Origin: Rhizoclosmatium globosum
Lineage: Eukaryota; Chytridiomycota; Chytridiomycetes; Chytridiales; Chytriomycetaceae
Direction: 5' to 3'
Length of the DNA: 64,000 bases
Assembly (NCBI GenBank): GCA_002104985.1
Contig: MCGO01000001.1
Span: 744,001 to 808,000 of the forward strand
In this document: positions 1 through 10,757 of the stretch, one piece after another
Layout of the letters: each line of letters starts with the position of its first letter
Position numbering within the stretch: the first letter of the stretch is position 1
Translations under genes and position numbers: made by a program
The notes under the pieces: model-generated
Databases searched by the model: none
What the model was told of the DNA's origin: nothing
Seen by the model: only the letters and a program-made list of their open reading frames with translations

Positions 1-248
1 TTCAATTATGCCGGCCACGTCTGACCTAAGTTATTGCTTTTTGGAACAAGGAGTTCCAATCAAGAGACCAACGTTCAATGATGGATGATGGGTGCCATAA
101 GATGGAGAAGTTGCGATGCATATTTTAATGGGACTGTATGATGGGGATATTACTAATTCGCAAACAAGGTTCAAGCACTTTATCTATAGGTGTGTGTACA
201 ATTAAAGGACCTTGTAAATATATTCCGAAGACAATTGAAAGAGGTTGA

Positions 249-679
249 ATGAGTGAAGCGATCAATATTATCGCACGTTGTTCAAATTCGGACACCATGC
301 ATAGTCAAAATTCGAGCCAAGAAAAGGACGAAGAAACTCTTCCAAAAACCATGTCTCTCCTTCAATGACGCAATCGACCGGCGAGCAAACCATTTCAAAG
401 ACGAGGGCCAAGGCTTCGTGTTCGCCCAGTGCCTGGAACAGTTAGTTTACATGAAGATATCAACTGACCCGTTATTTGAGAAGTTGGAGCAGAGCCAAGC
501 ATCCAATCAACCCAGAGAGACACGCCTCTCATCAAGGCCAAGAATGCAACGTGGACGCGGAAAGAAATGACGGCGGCCGTCGGAGCGACTTGGAAGCCTT
601 TGCCTGGGAGACCTTCAAAGTGATTCGATTCGTTCAACGTGTAAAAAGCCAAGTTCACTCTTTACTCGTTTTCCGATGA
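249..679 (+). CDS. possible short gene or gene remnant, unrecognised
   Basis: No frame is convincing alone. An ATG at about 249 opens 39 codons rich in Ser and Glu (MSEAINIIARCSNSD...). An overlapping frame from 253 is open for 105 codons, and a third from 476 to 679 for 67 codons, each continuing where another stops. This could be one protein broken by frameshifts or small introns, or chance. No domain was recognised. The upstream 250 bases show nothing I can name. Confidence 0.2.
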
Positions 680-699
680 ATAAAACACCAATTTTGATC

Positions 700-2181
700 T
701 TATGAAACTGTTCCTGCCACAGCCACTGTCTCCTGCGAATCGATTACCTTCTCCTGCTGAACCTTATCTGTCCTTGACACCCCTAAGCCATTACAGTCCG
801 AACACGTCACACAACTCACGCACGCGCCTTGCATCGCGTTACGGCAAGAGTATGGGTCGCCTGGATGTACAAATCCAAGTGAGTGGCATTGGCAGCAAGA
901 GTTTGCTTCCATTTGTACGCCCGTTCCAACACACTGTGAACAAGCCAATCCATCAACATTTCCCTTTCCTTCACATCGAAGACAGCTTGAACGCTGCTTT
1001 CCATTTACTATCACTGTACTAGCTTCCTTTTCGCGCTTAACTGATGTCTTGCGATTGTGCTTTTCTCTTTTGACAGACAAAGTCCTCTTTTGAGGGACAG
1101 GGGCTGGTGATGTTCGTCAGTTAATCTTTTCCACGACTGTCCGTCTGGTCAACAACAAACCTGGCTTCTCACTGGATGTCTCATTGATTACTTCTTCTCC
1201 GCCACGTTTCTTAAACTCTTCCACGCGAGACTTTACAGTTCCAACTTTCGGTGCGGCACCAAGTTTCTTGACTAGGAGCGGATTCAACTCGTTATGAACA
1301 GCTTCAGTTTCTGAAGCTCTCAGTTTTGGAATATAGTCTTCAAACTTTGGTGCAATAAATGCTGTTGAAGATCGACGATCTTTAAAGTCTGATTCGCGAG
1401 TTCTTTCGTGCTTGCTATAACTGTTTCGAACATAAGGAGTTGCTCCGCCTGATCCACCAGTCGATACGCGCAAGGATTGCTTTATATTATGTTGCTGCTG
1501 TGGTTGTGTCGCTGGATCCAACTGACTCAATGAATATTGCAAGCTTGCAAGCCGGCTTGTGGTTTCAGTTATGAAAGGCTCCAAGCGGTTCAAGACCAAT
1601 TCTGCAGTTGCATGAGCAAGTTTCTTTGTCGCGTCATCTAGTCCATCAACTATCGCGTTGGCGTTGGCTTTCTCATTTCCGGAGAGCACGACAGAAGGAG
1701 TGGTTGTCGTTTGTCGGTTGGAAGACGCGCTTTGTGCTCTGCTTCGTCGTTTTGTAAAGCTGGCTGATCTTCTGAGCTCGGATCCAGGAACTTCTGGTTC
1801 TTCACCGACTTCTGAAATTGCGGCTGGTATAGCAGCCACATCAAGTGTTTTCGAGACGCGGTAAGAAGAGAATGAAGACGTCGGAATTTCAGGCGCGATA
1901 ACATCAAGTTGCTGTTGGTTGTTGACGACTTGGCTGGTCCTTTGTGATGTAGCTGCAAAAGACAGGACACTGTAAGAAGTTCGAGTTGTCGATACCTTTG
2001 AAATGGAGTCAAGAGATGTTCGGGATTGAAGTAATACGATCGATAATGGCTTGTCGTCGTCATCGGAGTCTTCTGCAGTCTTCCTTGCACACAGAATCTG
2101 TGACAGAGGTAGATCATCGTCTTGCCCAGCTTCCGAAATTATCGCTTGAGTTGATTCTACGCCTTCAATTGACGATGCCAT
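700..2181 (-). CDS. disordered protein with C-terminal cysteine-rich module
   Basis: Two exons. The long 5' exon (start at 2181, MASSIEGVES, or possibly 2232) encodes an acidic, Ser/Thr-rich, probably disordered region of about 340 residues. A 57-nt phase-1 intron (about 1104-1160, donor GTTTGT, branch AACTGAC, acceptor CACCAG) joins it in frame to the 3' exon, which ends at 700. The 3' exon carries the cysteine module: CLRCEGKG, then SQCVGTG, then CCQCHSLGFVHPGDPYSCR, then a CxxCxxCxxCxGxG run. The same module occurs twice in the gene at 4490-6736, so the two are paralogues. It resembles DnaJ-type CxxCxGxG zinc-binding repeats, but no J domain is present. Function is unknown; zinc binding is inferred. 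Confidence 0.65.
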
Positions 2182-2460
2182 TTGAATCTGCTTCTTGCAG
2201 ATTTTCATATTATGTATGGAAATCGCACACAAAGATGTCCACTTCCTTGAAAAACATCTCTCCTCATAACACTCGTTTATGGCAACAGAAATGGAAGAAG
2301 AGATTGATCACTTTTTGGGAGCCGAAGGAAAGCTTCAAGTCACAACCCTTTGCATGATTGGAACGTGACCATCACCATTTGTTCGCCACGTGATCGAGTG
2401 CCACTATTATAAATGCTTCGCTGCTTTCCGTTCAATTCAGTCATCCATTTAATCCACGCT

Positions 2461-4407
2461 ATGATCCTTCCACTCGTTCTCGCTGCTGCCTCGGTTGTCC
2501 TCGCTGCACCACTCAGGGAAAGAGCCGGTACGCCCTTTAACTGATCCCAATAACGTGTCTAACTATTAATTGCATAGCTAACGGAAACGTGGTTGGTGCT
2601 TACCTCTTGATTGATCCCAAGGATGGACCCACCAAGCTTGCTCAAGTTGTTGCCCAAGCATCTACCATGCCGGTAAACCGCGTTACTCTCTCCTTCGTTC
2701 GACCAGACATGTATTATGAGCCTGGATCCAATACGTTGGTTGGAACTGGATTCAATTATGCCAATTCTGGGGATTACGGGTTTGCTGCAGTCAAGGATGC
2801 TGTTTCCAAGATTCAGGCTGCTGGCGTTGATGTTTACTTGTCGATGGTGAGAATATTAGGTGCTAAACTCTGATTATTAATGAAGGGTTTTTGGGAATAG
2901 GGTGGTTGGGACTACAACTGCTGGCCATACACTTACTTGAGATACTCTGTGGCACCATATGGTGGAGCGAATGCAGACATTATCAAGCAGTATGGAAACG
3001 GTAACATCGATAACTGTGTTGAAGCCAATCAATGGTGTTACGCCTGTGAGCCACCTTCAAACGGAAACTCTGGAGCCGATTCCTTCGCTGTCTTCCCGGA
3101 GCCATCTTGGTCGTCTATTTGGACTCAAGCCACCGCAGACGTTGTTGCCGCCCAAAATAAGGCAAATTCTCCTGCCGTCGTTTGGCATCCACAAATTTAT
3201 GGCGGACAGAATTGGACTGATCCTGCTACTGGAAAGGCTCAAATTGTTGTTGGTAGAGCCGATTTTGCAACCAAAAAGCGCGACCCGTACCAAGACTTGG
3301 TGTACTTAGCGAAAGATCTTGGATTGGTAGGAATCGACTTGGATTACGAAGAATGTATGTGTTCCTATCCTCATCATAGACTTCCATATAACTATTTTCG
3401 TTATAGTCTGGCATGCAGACACTTTCAAAGTTGGTTCTTCTGATTGTAACGCGTCCAATGGTTGCACTTTGTGGCAAACAGTCTACAAGTACTCTGCGAT
3501 TGTTCGTGACTTCCAATTGAGCATTGCTGCTATCTATCCAACTCTCAAACTTTCCACTGCAGCTGCCGCTGTCGGAGCTTCCGGTGAGACCTGGTGGGGT
3601 GGAAACTTAAAAGGCTTGTGGTACAACTCATACACGATTATGCCAAGCTTGACTCAGTTTATGACTCAAGGTGCCAATGCCGGTGGATTAAATGTTATGA
3701 CCTACGACATGTCTGATGCTACTGATGAATGCCCACAGCCTGGTGTCTGCTCTTTGCCGCAACAGGTAGACTTTTACATGGGAACTTACAAGACAATGAC
3801 TTCCTCAAATGCTGGAATCTACGTTGGATACGAAATTGGAACTCCAGCCTACCCAACTGACTACACCCAAATGCTCAACCTCACAACTTCTGCTTTTGCC
3901 ACCTTGCAGACCAACACTCAGTCTAACTACCCTGGAGGATTCTACTGGGAAATGTACAAGGCTGCCGACTCTGCTGCCAACATTGACGTGAACTCTGTTT
4001 CGCAAAAGCTCTGTGCTCAGTTGCTTCCAGGCCAGACACGTTGCCAGGGTAACTTGCCATCAACCTCTCCTATTCCAGTTACATCCACAACAGCAATTTC
4101 TCCAGTTACCACCACCACAGCCGCCCCAGTTCAAACTACCACCACCGCCGTTATTGTCAAGACAACTACCACTGCAATCATTCCAAAGACTACCACTACT
4201 GCTGTCGTCGTCAAGACCACCACCACTGCCAAGAAGACCACTACGACTGCTGCAGTTAAGACCACCACAGCTGCCTCCGGTGGATACACTGCAGGTGCAG
4301 CGTGCACAAACTATGGTGGATGGGCTTGCAACAACTCTCTCATTTGCAGCTATGGAGCCGCTGGTACTTTGGTCTGGGTCCAAGTCGGAACCACCGCGTC
4401 CTGTTAA
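2461..4407 (+). CDS. secreted GH18 chitinase with Thr-rich linker and chitin-binding-like tail
   Basis: Four exons (2461-2527, 2578-2846, 2901-3354, 3407-4407) join in frame to 596 residues; introns are 50-54 nt with clear GT...AG ends. Residues 1-17 form a signal peptide (MILPLVLAAASVVLAA). The GH18 domain contains the catalytic signature GIDLDYEE, the second E just before intron 3, followed by an MTYDM strand typical of the barrel, so it should hydrolyse chitin outside the cell. A Thr-rich linker with repeated KTTTTA-like units (about residues 500-560) leads to a small Cys-containing tail (CTNYGGWACNN, LICSYG) resembling fungal CBM19-type chitin-binding modules; that subfamily is uncertain. 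TATA-like TATAAATG lies about 50 nt upstream of the start. Confidence 0.88.
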
Positions 4408-4489
4408 ATTTCTATCCTCAATCCTCAACACCTATGCCATAGAAGAATTTACTCGAAATAAACTATATAGTGTATACTAAACTAAAGAA

Positions 4490-6736
4490 TTAACCGATAA
4501 TGGGTGCTTCCAACACCAATTTCAAGTCTTCTGGTAAAGTGTCTTGAGACCCTTCCAGCTTCACATTCCCTTGTAATGCTTTCGCCAAAGCTCCATCGCT
4601 ATCAACACATCGCTCTTCATCATCACTGTCCTCCTCGTTCACCGAGCTTGCACTCGCAGTCACCGTTCTCGCAATGTTCTCGTTATCATCCAAGAACATC
4701 TTGTTTCCTTGCACAGAATTTCTCAAGCTTCGACCACTATTTGGACTCGGAACAGCCAAAATCGAACTAGGAATCTTGACAACACCTTCTTCCAATGCAT
4801 GAGCAACATCACGAAGAATCCCACTAACAGAAGGCTCCAACGCATCGCCTGGGTTCACAGCACTATTCTGATGAAACATTCTCGACTCACTTGGGGTAAT
4901 CGCCATTTGCTTGCTTGCAAGCTTACGAAAGTCGGATGGCGAGCTGATGACGACTTTCCCACTTCCAGATCCTTTGAAGTTGACTGTACTCCCACTTCTT
5001 CCGAAACTGTTTTTGCGCGAGATGGAAGCCATTGAAGCTGTGAGACTAACGAGCGAGAGGCGTGGGGTTGCACCTGTTTTTTGATGTAGACCAGTTCCTT
5101 GGCAGGTTTTGCAAGGAATACACGTTGGACAGGGCCCACCAGTATTTCTGCAAGAGTACGGCTCGTTGGGATGGAGATATCCAAGCGACTGGCAATCGAG
5201 GCACGAGGTTTTACCAATGTAGAGACCAGTTCCGTAACAGTTTGAGCATGTTCTGCAAAACTTGCATTCAACGTTCGGTCCTTTGTCGTGGATCTTGAGA
5301 CCGTCGATTGGGTGTGAGAATCCTTTACCTATTGAAAGAATAATCAGGTTAATGCCAATAATTTCGTACGACGTTACATACCACTGCACTTATCACAAGG
5401 AGCGCGAGTCATTCCCTCCCGTTCTTTCTGTGCATTCAATGCCGCTTGTTCTTCCTGGGCTTTAATCATTTGTTTGTATGCTAAAGAGTTGCAGATTTTC
5501 AAGTGGTCCTCTTGCGCTTTCCTTTGAACATCGAGAGAAATAAGTGGCCCTGTACCATATCGGTTGTCCAAGGGACGTTTGTTTTTGTCGGCTTCAAGTA
5601 CGGATGGAAGGATGTGCAGGAGAGTTCCTGGTTGGGCATAAGAATATTTTCCTTCCTCGCCATCATGCAGCTCCAAATCCGATCCAAGTGCGTATTTAGT
5701 TTCACTTGTGCGTTTTGATAGTGGTGCAGGGCTCTTGGGCAAGTTTGACAGCGGTGTATGATCATCTTCTTCCTCTGTCGAAAAAAAAAAAAACAGTTAA
5801 GGACGAACGTTACACATTAAAATTCACCTTCAGCAATTGCTTCAGGAAGTCCAGAAGCAATACGAGAGATAGGAGCACTGGTTCCAACCCCAGGCAACAA
5901 CATACTTGATCCACTAACCACGTCAACACCATCAGCATCACCAAACAAATTCTGCCCTTGTTGAAAACCTAAGAAGTCCGAATACGGCCTATTCTCAGAC
6001 ATACAACTCGCGCTTGTCCCCATTCCCTGATCAATATCGGCAGAAACCGCACCAACCATCCCCTCCCTCTGCTCCACCTCCAATTCCTTACTCTTCGCAG
6101 ACTTTGACGCCGACATCTCCCGTGCAGCTCCAACCGAACTAATAACCCCGCGTTTCGGCAACGGAACCTGATGCGCCATAAACGCAGCCATATTGATACT
6201 ACTCCCCGTCGCGCTTGCACTGCCAGCCTTTGCAAGAGAAAACAAACTGAAGCTTGGTTTCGCTACTTTAGGTAGGAACCCGCTTCCTCTGCAGAGTTTG
6301 CACGTGACACAGGTTGAGCAGCGGGCGGTTCGACAGGAATATCTGTTGTTGGGGTGTGTGTAGCCTAAAGACTGACAGTCTGGACAGGCGTCGTTGTTTC
6401 CTGGAATTAAGAGCATGGATGGGGCGGGAGAGGGTGCACCAAGGTATGGGGATGCACGGCTTGACAGGGGGGCTTCGTCTTCTTCTTCGCTCTCAATGGA
6501 TGGCTTAGTTTTTGATGTCCGTTTTGGACTACTAGAGGTATCTGACTTTCTGGAAGCAGACTTTGAGTTTCGTCGTGTTGCATTTGGAGAAGTGGTTGTG
6601 ATGGAGGTTTTGAGGGTGCCAAGGAAACCTCGTCTGCCTCGCGTTCATTCTCCTCGGTGAAATTGAGGTCATCATCCTTGAATATGGGCTCTGATAAAAT
6701 ATCGTCAATGTTGGGCTCAGGTTGATGGCGGGGCAT
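4490..6736 (-). CDS. large protein with two copies of a cysteine-rich CxSLGxxHP module
   Basis: At least four exons. The start is ATG at 6736 (MPRHQPEPNIDD). An intron near 6500-6620 has uncertain ends, because two frames overlap there. Exon 2 runs to about 5828, then a 53-nt intron (about 5775-5827), exon 3 to 5382, a 53-nt intron (5329-5381, donor GTATGT), and exon 4 to 4490; the last two junctions restore frame exactly (phase 1). Module 1 (about 6270-6400) has CPDCQSLGYTHPNNRYSCR then CxxCxxCxxCRGSG. Module 2 (about 5160-5400) has CDKCSGKG across the intron, CKFCRTCSNCYGTG, CLDCQSLGYLHPNEPYSCR and CKTCQGTG. The rest is Ser/acidic low complexity. It is a paralogue of the 700-2181 gene on the same strand. 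Zinc binding is inferred; function is unknown. Confidence 0.65.
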
Positions 6737-6824
6737 TCTTGTAAGTTATATTTGGAAAACTTCGAGAAGAATTAAAGCTGAAAAACTAGTTATCTATTTC
6801 GGATATTAAGTCGTATATAGTCTA

Positions 6825-8118
6825 CTAGTCGCTATCGGATCGCAAATCGTATGCTTCTTCATCCCAATTGTATTCCAATTTTGGTTTCTTTCGATGGGTG
6901 GTTCTTCATCGGAATCGGCGGTCAAATCAACAATTGGCCGTGTAATTGTACGCTTTGAAATACGGGGAATAGCCTTTCTGATCAGTGGTCAAGTCTACAA
7001 CTGGTACATATGAGTTCTTGGTTTCGCGAATGATGGGCAATTCTGTCTTGATTGGACATTCTGTCTTGACTTCCGCTTTGACGAGGCTTTTCAAAGATTC
7101 TTGCTTTGCTTCTAGCTTCACGTCCCTATTAATGCTAAATTACTCCCCACCTCCGTTTTCAGTCTCGCTTGATTTCAAGTTTCACTTCACGTTTGACAGC
7201 AGTATCAGATTTAATTTGTTTCGGCGCTTTGGTGATTTTGTCGGAGTTGGAGGCATGACTGTCGTAGGTCCCTTGTTCTTCAGGGGAGTATTTGCATTCG
7301 ACCTTTCAGAGCTTGGAGTTGGAGGAGCTGACGCGATAGCGGCGACCGGAAAATCAGCCACCCAATAGTAATCACTTTGACGAGTAGGTCTTCCCAGAGA
7401 CTTTGCAACTGGCCGAGCCGAGAAGAATTTCTCTTTCCGTTTCAAGTTCATAAAGAAAGAATCCGGCAGGTTCTTGAACCTTTTATCTCTTTGAGCTTGA
7501 TTCATAGTCATAACGGATTTGTGAATGGTCTTACAGTTCCAACACGTTTTTCGTTTGAGTGGGTGTGCGATATATGATTCCAGTTGACCCCTCCTTCAAT
7601 GCCACACTTTTTACGATTCCATCCTCACTCCACATGTATCGCATTGTAGGTGACTTGGTTTCCCGACTCGATCTCTGTAATCAATGCCCTTCTTTGCATC
7701 CTCCTTCCGTTTCTTTGCACGCAGCTTTGGATCCAAGTACCATTTATCGAACGAGCTGAAGGAAGTGTTTGTTCTGAAGAAGTCAAAGAAGTCTTCAAAG
7801 TCAAAGGACCAGTTGTAATCAGAGTGGAACAAAGTCTTCATCGTCGCCATCGAATGGATTGTGCAAGTTCTGCGCAGGCGCCGCAGTTGATGAAGAAGGG
7901 CGCGGCTGTGGCTTTGGGATGTAGGCTGTCGGTCCGGCCTGAAGTCGCTCGTGGGCACTCGTCAGTTTCTGGAACGCTTCTTTTGTTCCGCCTTTGTCCG
8001 GATGGCACTGGAGCGACTCGCGGTGGTACGCCTTCTTGAGCGCGTTGGAGTCATAGGTGCCTGGCGCCAGTTTGAGCGTGGCAAGATCGTCGTCTCTGTG
8101 GGCATTGGTTTTTGACAA
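6825..8118 (-). CDS. J-domain (DnaJ-like) protein with SUMO-type motifs
   Basis: The N-terminal reading frame (7819-8118) has a J domain with the HPD tripeptide (KKAYHRESLQCHPDKGG), the site that stimulates Hsp70 ATPase. Downstream frames continue through WYLDPKLRAKKRK, a Cys pair CDTC, then CWNCKTIH and QAQRDKRFKNLP, suggesting a zinc site. The C-terminal part (about 7210-6830) carries repeated psi-K-x-E motifs (VKRE, VKLE, VKLE, VKAE, VKTE, IKTE) and two VDLT motifs, the last followed by acidic residues. I could not build one clean splice model: frame changes near 7840, 7600, 7235 and 6870 are introns or single-base errors. The first in-frame codon is TTG, so the true start, probably in an upstream exon, is unresolved. 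Confidence 0.6.
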
Positions 8119-8237
8119 TCAATTGAATGCCATGTCCAATAAAAAAAAAAAGCATTACTTAACTTTATGAATACTTTATTTCGATTACATGGTCGAATTT
8201 AGAGAAAGAACTGAAAAAAAAGAAAGAATAAACAGCT

Positions 8238-9296
8238 CTACTCAGCCTTTGTCTTTCCAGCCTTCAAGTTGGCCTTTCTGGCAATCTCCTTCTTCACATA
8301 TCCAGCAGAAACAGTACCACAGAGCCAGTCCCAATGACGGAAAGTAGATCCGTAGTTTCCAATAAACTTTTCGTGATGGTAATCATGGAAGTCAGCGCCA
8401 GCCCACATTGGGATATAGTGACGAATAGACCATGGGAATTCGTAACCACAGTGGTTGTCAACTGTCAAGATCATCGAACAGCCAACCAGGCAAACACAGT
8501 GATAACATGCAAAGAGTACTGGCTGCTTTCATAGTGACCTCCACATCCACCCAACAACCATTGCAATGCTCCCTCAGTACACGCCTTTCCTTCCACCCAT
8601 TGTCCCATCGTAGAGAGAGACCAAATCAAAGGTCCAACAAAGAACCCAATTCCCAACACAATCGTCTCTGTAACGGAAGCGTACTCCGCAGCAACACCAA
8701 ATGGAGCAGTGTACAAGTGGTGTTGCTTATGAATCCATTTGTAAAGAACACCCCAGTGAAGCGCACGGTGTCCCCAGTAGTGATACGTATCCTCTGCAAA
8801 GACAAAGAAAACAAGCTGAGCAATGATGAGGGCTACGGAAGGGAATGGAGCTTCAAGGAACTTCATCCCGAGCGTCTCGGTAATTGGTTTGAAGATGCAC
8901 ATCATTGGGAGTTGGAGAAACAGCTGGGAGAGTGTAACGTGTGTCAGAACTTTGCGGAGTGTTGATGCGGAGACCATCTTGTCTGGCTAGTAGGTCACAT
9001 TGGAGCATAAGATGTCAAATTAGTACGTTTTGAACTCATGTGACGATAAAAAGCGTCAGACAACACACCTGAATCCGGTACTTCTTGAACGAGGGAATGT
9101 AATCAAGAACAGCGTAAGGGAAGTATCGGCCGTAGAAGATGAACTCGTGCCATGCAAAGAGGATAAGGGCAAGCTTCAGACTTGGGTTCATTGTTCCTTG
9201 AAACAGGGAGAACCACGCGAGCTCAAAAGCATTGGGTGTGTAGCCATCGGGGATGATTGGCTTCAAATCGTTTCCCGGAAGAGTGACGTTGAGCAT
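8238..9296 (-). CDS. C-4 methylsterol oxidase-like (ERG25 family) membrane enzyme
   Basis: Fatty-acid-hydroxylase superfamily member. The di-iron histidine boxes are visible in order: HRALH, HKQHH, and HDYHH in ADFHDYHHEKF. Conserved NHCGYEFPWS precedes the last box, as in yeast Erg25, and several hydrophobic segments fit an ER membrane enzyme that oxidises the C-4 methyl of sterols. Exon 1 (9296 to about 9070, ending KKYRIQ) is followed by an intron reaching about 8985. Near 8474 the frame slips by one base between FAWLAVR and MILTVDNH. The two halves align without a gap to the corresponding Erg25 region, so a lost base rather than an intron is likely. Assignment to sterol rather than another hydroxylase rests on the NHCGYEFPW region. 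Confidence 0.8.
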
Positions 9297-9467
9297 AGTG
9301 ATGGTTTGAACAAACGTTTTTGCAAAATCAGGCCATCCTCGAAAACCGAGACAATCTCAAAATGACGATTCCTGACGCGCCAACATCGCGGCGACATCGC
9401 AAATCAATTGTATTATAAAATCAATATATTTTCAGAGAGTTTATAAACGGAGGTGAAGCAGTGGGAT

Positions 9468-10716
9468 TTAATCCTGAAGCAAGAGCCTTCCTGAATCACT
9501 TGATACCAAGTTCGCCAAGTACGTTGGAATAATCTGGTTCACAAACATATCTTCGTCGATTTTCATCTGTCATAAAGTGTCATACAGAGACTCTAAAACC
9601 AATGCAATGAACTTACGTGCCCCCCTTCCTGTAGGATTTTATCGACGCGTCCGTTCTCATCTAACCATCGAAGACCAATCCAATCTTCGATATAGAGTGG
9701 TTGTTGTTCCATAGGTACGACATTGAGTTCTTCATCAAAGAAACCAAACCACTTTTCGGACGGAATGAGCCAATCAAAAACAAAGCAAGAAATCAACTTA
9801 CGGAAGTCTCGCTGGGAATGACCATGGTATCTTCACTGAATCGAATAAGGACCAGCTTATTGAGGGCCTTCAAGTTTGCTTTGTATTCCTCCCGCTTTGT
9901 ATCAGTGACTTCGTTGTTAATGAACGGTAAAAAGAGGCTCTTTTCCAGGTAAGTTTCGTAGTTCTTTGGATCCTAGAATCTTCATTAGATTGACGGTTGA
10001 GTTCGACAAGTCGCCTTGCCTTGAAGTATTGTGCCTGAACAACACGATTTTGAACCCACGACAAGTAAGCACCACTTTTTATGAGGCTTCGCATGATGGA
10101 ACAGTTGGTATCGGATTTGTCCTGGCAGTTGGGTGCATCGCCAACACCTGTACACAGACGGTCCAAATTCAATCAGAACAGGTCCCTCGAGTATTACAAC
10201 CACAAACCCATATGTGGACTTCCATAAGTAATCAAATTATGTACTTTCGGTCCATCCGAACACGTCTCCACGTAAGCTCTTAGAAATAGTCCACCCTGTG
10301 AAAACCCAATCCCATTGAATCCATTCTGCAATTCAGGCACCGCCTTCAACTTTTCGCATGTTTCAGCCACCTGGTTCATAAGGATTCCAAAGAATCCTGC
10401 ATTCTTGTCCTGGTCCTCGGTTGAGCCGAGTTGGACAGAGTGGACAAACGTTCCTGGCAGAGCAGTCCCGATGAGATCCGCGATATAGCCCATTGAGTCT
10501 GGATTGCAGCACGAGTCGCCCATTCCTTTTATGATTGATAATTCAGTGGATTGATTTGGCAACAAGGTATGAACACACCATGCCACAGAACAACTGCCAA
10601 CAACGAATCAGTCTAATCTAAATCCAAATCAAGTTAAACAAACCAGGTCGCTGACTCTTTCCAACAACAAACGAAGCCCGAAAAAGAACAAGAACAAGAA
10701 CAAGAGAGCCAAGCAT
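9468..10716 (-). CDS. PPT1: palmitoyl-protein thioesterase (lysosomal type)
   Basis: Multi-exon alpha/beta hydrolase that removes palmitate from cysteines of proteins in the lysosome/vacuole. The 5' exon (ATG at 10716) encodes a signal peptide (MLGSLVLVLVLF). WHG and MGDSCCNPDSMG join across an intron at about 10525-10580, restoring the family's HGMGDSC oxyanion segment. The nucleophile is Ser in GFSQGG. The catalytic Asp region is DPKNYETYLEKS, and the catalytic His is in GGHMKIDEDM, split by an intron near 9560-9625. All introns are short; the one at 9973-10019 uses GC-AG ends. The junction after the signal-peptide exon is uncertain in phase. It starts only 41 bp from the divergent gene at 10758. 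Confidence 0.85.
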
Positions 10717-10757
10717 TCAAGTCAAAGTTACTTTTTTTTAGTTCTTCTTTTTGTCCA

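Noticed and set aside
700..6736. Calling the cysteine-module genes DnaJ proteins
   Set aside because: No J domain or HPD motif is present, and the SLGxxHPxxxYSCR segment is not part of the DnaJ zinc domain.
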